Positions 7,666 through 13,606 of a stretch of 15,476 nt of DNA are shown here, piece after piece. The translations under genes were made by a program, and so were the position numbers. Each line of letters begins with the position of its first letter. The stretch's first letter is position 1. Below the pieces are notes generated by a model. It saw nothing but the letters and a program-made list of their open reading frames with translations, had not been told where the DNA came from and made no database searches. The stretch is from Xanthobacteraceae bacterium (GTDB lineage Bacteria; Pseudomonadota; Alphaproteobacteria; Rhizobiales; Xanthobacteraceae), in the NCBI GenBank assembly GCA_030040825.1, contig JASHSY010000388.1, positions 1 through 15,476 on the forward strand, given 5' to 3'.

Positions 7666-8724
7666 TTGGGCGCGCTGAAACAAACCATCATCCGCGGCGG
7701 GCTGGAGTCGCTGTTTTTCACCGGCGCGCATTTTGCGCTGAAGCCCTTCGTCGGCGGCGTCGGCGCCATCCTGACCATGCATCACGTGCGGCCGCCGCGG
7801 CCCGACCGGTTCCAGCCCAATCGGCTTCTCGAAATCACGCCGCATTTCCTTCAACGGGTTGTCAAACTCCTGCGCCGCTCGCGTATCGACGTGATCTCAC
7901 TCGACGAGATGCACCGCCGCTTGACCGAAGGCGACTTCCGCCGCCGCTTCGTGTGCCTTACTTTCGACGACGGCTACCGCGATACGCTCATTCACGCCTA
8001 TCCAATCCTCAAGGCGGCGCAATTGCCGTTCGCGGTCTACGTGCCGACCACCTTTCCCGACCGGCTCGGCGAACTGTGGTGGCTCGCGCTTGAGGCGGTG
8101 ATCGCCAAGAATGACCGCATTGGCTTGGTCATCGACGGGCGGAACCGCACCTTCGATTGCCGTTCGCTCAGCGACAAGCGCATCCTGTTTGACGAGCTTT
8201 ACTGGTGGCTGCGGAGCAGGCCAACCGAGATCGAATTGCGGGCAGCCATACGCGATCTTGCCGCCTGCTACGCGGTCGACATCGGGGCCTTTTGCAAGGA
8301 TCTTTGCATGGACTGGCGCGAGATTGCCGAGCTTGCCGCCGATCCGCTGGTCACGGTCGGTGCGCACACCGTCAACCACCCGATGCTGGCAAAGCTGCCG
8401 GAGAAACTCGTTCGCTCGGAAATGGACCTGAGCCGCTCGGTGATCGAGGCGGCGCTCGGCATGCGGCCTTCACACCTGTCCTATCCGGTCGGTGATCCGA
8501 CGTCGGCCGGCCCGCGTGAATTCAAGATCGCCGCTGAATTGGGTTTCAAGACTGCCGTAACGACACGGCCGGGCGTCATGTTCCCCGAACATCGCGAACA
8601 GATGACCGCGCTGCCGCGTATTTCACTCAATGGCGAGTACCAGCAATTACGTTACGTGCGCGTGCTGCTCTCGGGTTCGGCCACCGCAATGTGGAACGGC
8701 TTCCGGCGCGCCGAGGCGGCGTGA
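7666..8724 (+). CDS. Polysaccharide deacetylase family protein (CE4/NodB fold)
   Basis: The likely role is metal-dependent removal of N- or O-acetyl groups from the polysaccharide made by this cluster. In the longest frame (from GTG 7561, 387 residues) the CE4 motifs are TFDDGY (134-139, metal-binding second Asp) and GAHTVNHP (267-274, H269 and H273 of the H-x3-H metal pair), with SYPVGD (307-312) as the third motif. About 125 residues between motifs 1 and 2 is a larger insert than in plain NodB. I prefer TTG 7666 (352 residues) as the start. GGGA lies 6 nt before it, GTG 7561 has no ribosome-binding site, and the first 35 codons of the long frame use AGA, ATA and AGG and have low third-position GC. 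The product then starts GALKQTIIRGGLESLFF, with no clear signal peptide. A small GGCGT/ACGCC hairpin lies at 7544-7560. Confidence 0.85.
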   Translation: MGALKQTIIRGGLESLFFTGAHFALKPFVGGVGAILTMHHVRPPRPDRFQPNRLLEITPHFLQRVVKLLRRSRIDVISLDEMHRRLTEGDFRRRFVCLTFDDGYRDTLIHAYPILKAAQLPFAVYVPTTFPDRLGELWWLALEAVIAKNDRIGLVIDGRNRTFDCRSLSDKRILFDELYWWLRSRPTEIELRAAIRDLAACYAVDIGAFCKDLCMDWREIAELAADPLVTVGAHTVNHPMLAKLPEKLVRSEMDLSRSVIEAALGMRPSHLSYPVGDPTSAGPREFKIAAELGFKTAVTTRPGVMFPEHREQMTALPRISLNGEYQQLRYVRVLLSGSATAMWNGFRRAEAA

Positions 8725-8727
8725 ACG

Positions 8728-8937
8728 TTACTTTTTCTTCGGCCGCGACATCCACGTGACGATCGGAATTGCGGGCAGTACCCATCCGAGGCCGACAATC
8801 ACGTAATAGGCGGTTGAAGCGATTGCGTGATCGTGGATGGCGGGGGCTTGTGCCACCGCCATGGCCAGCAGCGCCCAGACGACGACCAGGACGAACAGCG
8901 CGACCGCGCCGATGAATTTGCGCAAGCGAAGCGGCAT
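8728..8937 (-). CDS. DUF2842 family small membrane protein
   Basis: The 69-residue product begins MPLRLRKFIG and has two membrane spans (about 8-30 and 41-63) followed by the basic end WMSRPKKK. The LRKFIG start, the AMAVAQ end of the first helix and GLGWVLPAIPIVTWMSRP are the pattern I associate with DUF2842, a family found in Alphaproteobacteria with no established function. The frame stays open further upstream to 9309, but that part runs antisense through ctaA and is rich in Arg/His/Pro, so it is not coding. The ATG at 8937 has no clear ribosome-binding site. It diverges from ctaA with 81 nt between, and its stop is 4 nt from the end of the deacetylase gene. Confidence 0.8.
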   Translation of the reverse strand: MPLRLRKFIGAVALFVLVVVWALLAMAVAQAPAIHDHAIASTAYYVIVGLGWVLPAIPIVTWMSRPKKK

Positions 8938-9018
8938 TTGGAACGCGGCATCAGGTCTGTTGCCAGAATAGGGCGCAGCCCTATATGGTCCGCTGGCCTT
9001 CGACAAGCGATCCGATAA

Positions 9019-10152
9019 ATGACCGACATTCGCACACGATCCCCGCGCCCGCGCGCCATCCAGCTCTGGCTTTACGCAGTCGCTGCGTTGGTCGTGGCGA
9101 TGGTGCTGGTAGGCGGCGCAACCCGGCTGACGGAAAGCGGGCTTTCGATAACCGAGTGGAAGCCGGTAATGGGCGTTTTGCCGCCACTCGATCAGCAGTC
9201 GTGGCAGACCGAATTCGAAAAATATCAGGCCATCCCGCAATACCGCGAACTCAACAACGGCATGAGCCTTGATGCGTTCAAGTCGATTTATTGGTGGGAG
9301 TGGTCGCACCGTTTGCTTGGTCGGCTGATCGGTGTTGCGTTCCTGTTGCCGTTTCTGTTTTTTCTCTGGCGCGGATTCGTGCCGGCTTCGCTCCGGCCGC
9401 GACTATGGTTCATTTTCGGACTTGGCGCGCTGCAAGGCGCGGTCGGCTGGTGGATGGTCGCATCCGGGCTGGCCGGACGGGTTGAAGTCTCGCAATATCG
9501 GCTGGCCACGCATCTCCTCCTCGCTTGCTTGATCTATGTGGCGATGATTTGGACCGCGCAGCGGTGCAACGCCACCAATGCGGCTGCACGGCCGCCCACC
9601 CCCGTGCGAATTCGTTTCAGCGCCGGAGCGCTGGTCGTGCTTGTGCTGATACAGATCTATCTCGGCGCGTTGGTCGCTGGTTTGCGCGCCGGCTATGTCT
9701 TTAACACCTGGCCGACAATCGACGGCGGGTTTGTGCCGGCAGCAGCGCGCTTGTTCTTCAACGCACCGGTATGGCGGAATTTTTTCGAGAATGCGCTGAC
9801 CGTACAATTCGATCACCGCATGCTCGCCTATCTGATCTTTGTCTGTACGTTGCTGCACGCCTTTGACGTGGGGGGCAGCGTCAAAAGCGGTGCCATCCGG
9901 GTCGGTGCCTTTGCGCTGTTTGCCGCGGTGACGCTGCAAGCGACGCTTGGCATTCTCACGCTGGTCTGGCACGTGCCGCTGGCGCTGGCGCTGGCGCACC
10001 AGGCGGTCGCGATGTTGGTGCTCACCGTCGCGTCCGTGCACGCGGCGAATGCGATGGTGGGGCAAACGCAGCGCTTTCCCTCTCCCCGTATCGGAGAGGT
10101 TCGGGAAGGCAGCTTTAGCGGTCGGTTGGCGAAATCAAAGCCCCACCCCTAA
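9019..10152 (+). CDS. ctaA: Heme A synthase (CtaA/Cox15)
   Basis: This is an inner-membrane enzyme that oxidises the C8 methyl of heme O to a formyl group, giving heme A for aa3-type cytochrome oxidase. The protein has eight membrane spans (about 14-35, 100-118, 128-148, 162-180, 202-222, 264-282, 292-315, 320-342). The four heme-ligand histidines are in place: H97 in WWEWSHRLLGR, H165 in RLATHLLLA, H266 in QFDHRMLAY and H327 in LAHQAVAML. The TRLTESGLSITEWKPV block (35-50) is the family signature. Start ATG 9019 has only a weak purine stretch upstream. After span 8 the last 29 residues (349-377) are encoded by a palindromic repeat element and look foreign to the family, which normally ends soon after the last helix. 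Confidence 0.95.
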   Translation: MTDIRTRSPRPRAIQLWLYAVAALVVAMVLVGGATRLTESGLSITEWKPVMGVLPPLDQQSWQTEFEKYQAIPQYRELNNGMSLDAFKSIYWWEWSHRLLGRLIGVAFLLPFLFFLWRGFVPASLRPRLWFIFGLGALQGAVGWWMVASGLAGRVEVSQYRLATHLLLACLIYVAMIWTAQRCNATNAAARPPTPVRIRFSAGALVVLVLIQIYLGALVAGLRAGYVFNTWPTIDGGFVPAAARLFFNAPVWRNFFENALTVQFDHRMLAYLIFVCTLLHAFDVGGSVKSGAIRVGAFALFAAVTLQATLGILTLVWHVPLALALAHQAVAMLVLTVASVHAANAMVGQTQRFPSPRIGEVREGSFSGRLAKSKPHP

Positions 10153-10174
10153 CCCTTCCCAAAAAGGGAAGGGA
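10078..10174. repeat. Palindromic repeat element at the ctaA 3' end
   Basis: Two perfect hairpins bracket the stretch. CCTCTCC (10079-10085) pairs with GGAGAGG (10093-10099) over a 7-nt loop. CCCTTCCC (10153-10160) pairs with GGGAAGGG (10166-10173) over AAAAA. Between them lies a CCCCACCCCTAACCC run. This matches the general look of the extragenic palindromic elements common in proteobacteria (pyrimidine-rich CCCTCTCC arm, CCCCACCCCTAACCC, then CCCTTCCC/GGGAAGGG). The first part lies inside ctaA and supplies its last codons and stop (TAA 10150-10152). The second hairpin may also stop transcription from the two converging genes, though neither strand has a T-run after it. Only one copy is in this window. 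Confidence 0.65.
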
Positions 10175-10191
10175 CAACTTGGGTTGATAAG

Positions 10192-11472
10192 CTAATCCGC
10201 AAGACCCTGATCGAGGTCGGCGATGATGTCTTCCACGTCTTCGATACCGATCGACAGGCGCACCACATCCGGCCCAGCGCCAGCCTGAGCCTTCTGCGCA
10301 TCTGTCAATTGCCGGTGTGTGGTCGAAGCCGGATGAATGATCAGCGAGCGGGTATCGCCGATATTGGCGAGGTGGGAGAACAGCTTCACGTTCGACACGA
10401 GCTTGACGCCGGCGTCATAACCGCCCTTGAGCCCGAAGGTAAACACCGCGCCAGCGCCGTTCGGACAATATTTTTTGGCGAGGTTGTGAAAGCGGTCGCC
10501 TGGCAAGCCCGGGTAGCTCACCCAGGCGACTTTCGGATGCGCAGCAACCCACTGCGCCACCGCAAGCGTGTTGTCGCAGTGCTTACGCATGCGCAATGGC
10601 AACGTTTCGATCCCGGTAAGAATGAGGAAGGCGTTGAACGGGGAGAGCGGCGCGCCGATGTCGCGCAGTGCGAGCACGCGGCAAGCGATGGCGAAGGCGA
10701 AATTGCCGAACGTCTCGTGCAGCACGATGCCGTGATATTCAGGCCGCGGGTCGCACAGCATCGGATAGCGCCGATCGCGCGACCAGTTGAAGGTGCCGGC
10801 ATCGACGATGGCGCCGCCGATTGAATTGCCGTGGCCGCCGAGGAATTTGGTCAGCGAATGCACCACGATGTCGGCGCCGTGTTCGATCGGCTTACATAGA
10901 TAAGGCGATGCCAGCGTGTTGTCGACGATGTAGGGTACACCTGCGCGCTTGGCGATTTGTGCCACCGTCGCCATATCGGTGATGACGCCGCCCGGGTTGG
11001 CGATCGACTCGGTGAAGATTGCCTTGGTCTTCGGCGAGATCGCGCGCTCGAACGAGGAAATGTCATCGGGATCGGCCCACACGACGTTCCAGTTGAAATT
11101 CTTGAACGCATGAGTGAATTGGTTGATCGACCCACCGTATAGTTTCTTCGACGCCACGAATTCGTCGCCGGGCTGCAACAGGCAATGAAAGACAAGAACC
11201 TGCGCGGCATGACCGGACGCGGTCGCGAGCCCGGCGGTGCCGCCTTCCAGCGCGGCGACGCGTTCCTCAAGGACCGCAGTGGTGGGATTGCCGATGCGCG
11301 TATAGATGTTGCCGAAGGTCTGCAAGCCGAACAGCGAAGCCGCATGATCGACACTTTCAAACACGTAGGAGGTGGTCTGATAAATCGGCGTAGCACGCGC
11401 ACCGGTGGTCGGATCCGGTTGCGCGCCGGCGTGCACGGCCAGTGTGGCGAAACCGGGAATGCGATCGGTCAT
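10192..11472 (-). CDS. metY: O-acetylhomoserine sulfhydrylase (aminocarboxypropyltransferase)
   Basis: This cytoplasmic PLP enzyme makes homocysteine (or methionine) from O-acetylhomoserine and sulfide (or methanethiol). The 426 residues fit the long MetY form of the Cys/Met metabolism PLP family. The N-terminus has FATLAVHAG and PIYQTTSY; YTRIGNPTT carries the phosphate-binding Tyr-x-Arg of the neighbouring subunit. The Asp in YIVDNTLASP (about D184) contacts the PLP ring. The Schiff-base lysine is K209 in VHSLTKFLGGHG, and HPASTTHRQL lies near the end. The start at ATG 11472 is set by AAAGGAG 7 nt upstream; the frame opens 17 codons earlier but that part overlaps the leader hairpin. MetY is preferred over MetB/MetZ because of length and the long GG-x-T insert region. 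It stands alone and converges with ctaA. Confidence 0.93.
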   Translation of the reverse strand: MTDRIPGFATLAVHAGAQPDPTTGARATPIYQTTSYVFESVDHAASLFGLQTFGNIYTRIGNPTTAVLEERVAALEGGTAGLATASGHAAQVLVFHCLLQPGDEFVASKKLYGGSINQFTHAFKNFNWNVVWADPDDISSFERAISPKTKAIFTESIANPGGVITDMATVAQIAKRAGVPYIVDNTLASPYLCKPIEHGADIVVHSLTKFLGGHGNSIGGAIVDAGTFNWSRDRRYPMLCDPRPEYHGIVLHETFGNFAFAIACRVLALRDIGAPLSPFNAFLILTGIETLPLRMRKHCDNTLAVAQWVAAHPKVAWVSYPGLPGDRFHNLAKKYCPNGAGAVFTFGLKGGYDAGVKLVSNVKLFSHLANIGDTRSLIIHPASTTHRQLTDAQKAQAGAGPDVVRLSIGIEDVEDIIADLDQGLAD

Positions 11473-11523
11473 GTGCCGCTCCTTTCCCGCCGACGCGTGA
11501 CGATCTCGTGGAAAGGAGCACAC
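11472..11523 (-). promoter_or_regulatory. metY: Leader hairpin covering the metY ribosome-binding site and start codon
   Basis: On the minus strand, GCTCCTTTCC (11519-11510) is perfectly complementary to GGAAAGGAGC (11487-11478), which contains the metY Shine-Dalgarno AAAGGAG. Past a 3-nt bulge, TGT (11522-11520) can pair with ACA (11474-11472), reaching the first base of the start codon. The loop is 22 nt. The result is a 13-bp stem that would hide the ribosome-binding site. A TTGACG on the minus strand (11551-11546) may be the -35 box, but no good -10 follows. I do not see the SAM-II riboswitch consensus often found before methionine genes in Alphaproteobacteria. Confidence 0.5.
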
Positions 11524-11583
11524 GATGGATTGGATCGGGCAGTGACGTCAAGCCGCGCGCGTTGCCTGGTCGCATTAATAGAA

Positions 11584-11609
11584 ATCGCCGCGCCTTCCAG
11601 CGCGGCGAT
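11584..11609 (-). terminator. Rho-independent terminator of the W-Q repeat protein gene
   Basis: ATCGCCGCGC (11584-11593) and GCGCGGCGAT (11600-11609) form a perfect 10-bp GC-rich stem with a 6-nt loop. On the minus strand it is followed by TTTCTATT, a modest T-rich tail, and it lies 33 nt after the stop codon of the small secreted protein. It also shields metY, which starts about 110 nt further on in the same direction. The T-tract is short, so strength is uncertain. Confidence 0.6.
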
Positions 11610-11642
11610 CAGGAAATAGTTGTGTTGTGTCCGGACCAGATC

Positions 11643-11978
11643 TCAGCCACGCCAATGGGCCAACGCCGCACGACAGGGAACGGAAACGCGGGCCCGGTTG
11701 GAGATCAGACAGTGCGCGACGCGCTCGCGATCGGGAATGAATCGCCCGCATACGCTAAAGGCGTCGCCCATGCAGGCATACTGGCTATCGTGGCCTTGCC
11801 AGTTCTCATCATGGCGCTCCTGCCAATTATTATCGTGAGCCTGCCAATCGCTGTCGTGCCTCTGCCAATTATCGTGGCTCTGCCAATCGTTATCCTGCCC
11901 CTGCCAGTCAGCCGCCGAGGCGGTCGTCGCCACGGCGCCGGAGAACAAGGCTAGGAAAAGTATTGAACCGATTTTCAT
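11643..11978 (-). CDS. Secreted W-Q repeat protein with a four-cysteine C-terminal domain
   Basis: The 111-residue product starts at ATG 11978 behind a strong GGAGGAG site. Residues 1-22 form a clean Sec signal peptide (MKIGSILFLALFSGAVATTA..., cleavage after ASA). Residues 24-65 are six imperfect repeats around W-Q-x-H-D-[NS], with tryptophans at 25, 32, 38, 45, 52 and 60. Residues 69-102 hold four cysteines (C69, C77, C90, C102) in a pattern C-x3-DAF-x2-C-x3-IPDR-x-RV-x2-C-L-x10-PCRAAL. Similar short Cys segments occur in small exported proteins of Bradyrhizobium and relatives; I know of no assigned function. The repeats are extremely polar and aromatic, which would suit binding to a polymer, heme, metal or surface, but that is inference. 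It is bounded by a terminator and a possible own promoter, so it is probably transcribed alone. Confidence 0.8.
   Translation of the reverse strand: MKIGSILFLALFSGAVATTASAADWQGQDNDWQSHDNWQRHDSDWQAHDNNWQERHDENWQGHDSQYACMGDAFSVCGRFIPDRERVAHCLISNRARVSVPCRAALAHWRG
11784..11909 (-). repeat. Tandem DNA repeat encoding the W-Q motifs
   Basis: On the plus strand CTGCCAAT recurs at 11820, 11841, 11862 and 11880 (steps of 21, 21 and 18 bp), with diverged copies on both sides (CTTGCCAG near 11795, CTGCCAGT at 11901). Step sizes stay multiples of three, so the frame is kept. Several 18-21 bp units are still alike at DNA level, which points to recent slippage or unit gain and loss. Confidence 0.75.
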
Positions 11979-12025
11979 GGCTAGCTCCTCCGAATTTCCA
12001 CGTTTGCGCTGTCGCACGAGCACAG

Positions 12026-12053
12026 CTTATCCGCGTGTTGGCCCATGGATCAA
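12026..12053 (-). promoter_or_regulatory. Possible promoter of the W-Q repeat protein gene
   Basis: On the minus strand TTGATC (12053-12048) precedes GATAAG (12031-12026) by 16 nt. Each box matches the sigma-70 consensus at four of six bases. The leader to the ATG at 11978 would be about 40 nt. This is a weak call from pattern only. Confidence 0.3.
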
Positions 12054-12081
12054 CGAACCACAATACCGCAAGTTCCGCGCC

Positions 12082-12675
12082 TTAACCTGCGCTGCCGCGT
12101 TCGCGCTCCATGCGTTCGGCCGCGGCCGCTGCTTCAGTTGCCCCGCCCGGCACCGACGCGCGGTTGAGCGACAGGCGCTGAATACCGCCACTAGCAGCCG
12201 CCTTCCTCGCGGAAATGGTGCGCGTGTTGACGCCCATCCACGCAATCTCAGACGACAGCCTACCATACTCGATCTTGGGGCAGCGGTTCATCACGACCTT
12301 CATGCCGCCTGCCTCGGCGAGCGCGGCCGCCTCGTCGTTGCGGATGCTGAGCTGCATCCAAATCACCTGCGGCCGCGGATTGAGTGTCAGCGCCTCCTGC
12401 ACGATCGGCAACGCGTGACGCGATGAGCGAAAGATATCGACCATGTCGATCGGCACGGGAACGTCGCTGAGCCGCGCGTAAATGTGACGGCCCAGGATCT
12501 GTTCGCCCGCGCGCAGCGGATTGACCGGAATCATCGTATAGCCGCGCTCAAGCAGATACTTGAACGCGAAATAACTCGGACGATTCTCCTTCTCGGAAGC
12601 GCCGACCATCGCGATCGTCTTCACGGTATTGAGGATGCCGCGGATGTAGCTATCCGGATAAGAATCATGATTCAT
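12082..12675 (-). CDS. CoA-binding protein (YccU/CoA_binding_2 family)
   Basis: The 197-residue product contains a Rossmann-type CoA_binding_2 domain over residues 5-140. The nucleotide-binding turn TIAMVGASEKENRPSYF (20-36) is followed by GYTMIPVNPL (45-54), DMVDIFR (77-83), VIWMQLSIRNDEA (104-116), GMKVVMNRCPKIEYGRL (124-140). These blocks match YccU-type proteins, which bind CoA in structural work but have no settled reaction. Residues 141-197 form an extra tail, low in complexity and Ala/Arg rich, beyond the usual length of about 140. The ATG at 12675 is chosen because it begins just before the domain; the frame extends upstream but into the crotonase gene. It sits 13 nt after that gene on the same strand, so the two are likely co-transcribed. 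Confidence 0.85.
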   Translation of the reverse strand: MNHDSYPDSYIRGILNTVKTIAMVGASEKENRPSYFAFKYLLERGYTMIPVNPLRAGEQILGRHIYARLSDVPVPIDMVDIFRSSRHALPIVQEALTLNPRPQVIWMQLSIRNDEAAALAEAGGMKVVMNRCPKIEYGRLSSEIAWMGVNTRTISARKAAASGGIQRLSLNRASVPGGATEAAAAAERMERERGSAG

Positions 12676-12688
12676 CGTGGTATCGAGC

Positions 12689-13519
12689 TCAGCGGTTTTC
12701 CCATTTGGGATCGCGCTTTTCAATGAAGGCGTTGATGCCTTCCTCGGCATCGCGCGCCAGCATGTTTTCCGTCATGATCCCGGAAACGTATTCGTAAGCC
12801 GCCGAAAGTGGCATTTCCAGCTGGCGGTAAAAGGCCTGCTTGCCGATCTTGACTGTCAGCGCAGACTTGCTGGCGATTTCGCGCGCAACTTTCACAGCTT
12901 CCGCGCGCTCGTGGCCCGGCACGACTACGCGATTGACCAAGCCTATACGCGCAGCATCCTCAGCGGAAACCGCTTCGCCGGTAAGCAGCATCTGCATCGC
13001 GTGCTTGGGCGACACGTTGCGCGACAGCGCGACCATTGGCGTCGAGCAAAACAGTCCGATATCGACGCCGGGCGTCGTAAACTTCGCGTCCTCAGAAGCG
13101 ATTGCGAGGTCACAGCTTGCTACCAATTGACAGCCGGCCGCGCTCGCTGGGCCCTGCACGGCAGCGATGACCGGCTGCGGCAAGGCGACGATCTGCTGCA
13201 TCATCGCGCTGCAGGTTGTCATGATGTGCTTGAAATAGGCGCGACCGCGGTCAGCTTCGCCGCGATGGCGCGTAAGCTCTTTGAGATCGTGGCCTGCGCA
13301 AAATGCCGGCCCGTTGGCCGCCACAACGACGGCGCGCACAGTCGCGTCGTGCGCGACAGCAGTCAGCGCATCGCCAAGCGCCTCCAGCATGGCTTCGGAT
13401 AGTGCATTGCGGCTCTGCGGCTGGTTGAGCGTGAGCACGGCAACCCCGCCGGTATCCTCGCGCAACAAGATCAGCTTGGAAGCAGCATCGGCTGCGGCAA
13501 CGGCGGATCGCACGTTCAT
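12689..13519 (-). CDS. Crotonase-fold protein (enoyl-CoA hydratase-like, ECHDC3 type)
   Basis: The 276-residue protein has the crotonase fold. The first oxyanion-hole segment is AFCAGHDLKEL (72-82) and the second GPASAAGCQLVASCDLAIA (123-141). The substrate region FTTPGVDIGLFCSTP (147-161) is typical of the ECHDC3-like subgroup. Aligned on C-x-L and the following 20 residues, the two catalytic glutamates of rat mitochondrial hydratase (E144, E164) become Q131 and G151. Acyl-CoA binding is likely, but ordinary hydration is not. The ATG at 13519 has AGAAGGA 8 nt upstream. The gene heads a pair with the CoA-binding protein and diverges from the thioesterase gene, which suggests a shared acyl-CoA theme. 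Confidence 0.87.
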   Translation of the reverse strand: MNVRSAVAAADAASKLILLREDTGGVAVLTLNQPQSRNALSEAMLEALGDALTAVAHDATVRAVVVAANGPAFCAGHDLKELTRHRGEADRGRAYFKHIMTTCSAMMQQIVALPQPVIAAVQGPASAAGCQLVASCDLAIASEDAKFTTPGVDIGLFCSTPMVALSRNVSPKHAMQMLLTGEAVSAEDAARIGLVNRVVVPGHERAEAVKVAREIASKSALTVKIGKQAFYRQLEMPLSAAYEYVSGIMTENMLARDAEEGINAFIEKRDPKWENR

Positions 13520-13554
13520 CGCCTAGGTCCTTCTGTTGGTTCCGCCGGTGCGGA

Positions 13555-13583
13555 TTGGCAAGTCAACAACTGCATTGTATCCG
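13555..13583 (+). promoter_or_regulatory. Promoter of the thioesterase gene with flanking inverted repeat
   Basis: TTGGCA (13555-13560) and TATCCG (13578-13583) are separated by 17 nt. A start near 13590 would give a leader of about 17 nt. TGCGGAT (13549-13555) and ATCCGCA (13584-13590) form a perfect 7-bp inverted repeat that brackets both boxes. This may be an operator, though the 28-nt spacing is wide for a single dimer site. Confidence 0.42.
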
Positions 13584-13606
13584 ATCCGCAAGCGCTGGAG
13601 CAGGGC

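Noticed and set aside
256..8724. Polysaccharide block as an island integrated at tRNA-Pro.
   Set aside because: The tRNA 3' end, where integrases insert, faces left, away from the block. There is no integrase gene and no second copy of the tRNA end to the right.
8938..9309. Long N-terminal extension of the DUF2842 frame (193 residues in total).
   Set aside because: It runs antisense through ctaA and is rich in Arg, His and Pro as shadow frames are. The recognisable protein begins at 8937.
10147..10195. Second plus-strand frame over the ctaA end (ending SQKGKGQLGLIS).
   Set aside because: It is the other frame of the palindromic element, with no ribosome-binding site or domain. CtaA itself accounts for the upstream coding signal.
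11473..11523. 17-residue N-terminal extension of MetY from an upstream GTG.
   Set aside because: It would place the strong AAAGGAG inside the gene and adds residues not seen in the family. ATG 11472 fits both the ribosome-binding site and the protein.
11525..11545. Six-codon plus-strand frame (MDWIGQ then stop) with a perfect AAAGGAG before it, like a leader peptide.
   Set aside because: The apparent ribosome-binding site is just the mirror arm of the inverted repeat that covers the metY site on the other strand. No plus-strand gene follows for it to control.
11820..11888. CTGCCAAT repeats as a possible CRISPR-like or regulatory iteron array.
   Set aside because: Units are 18-21 bp, imperfect, always multiples of three, and lie inside a coding frame with a signal peptide and good ribosome-binding site. 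They are protein repeats.
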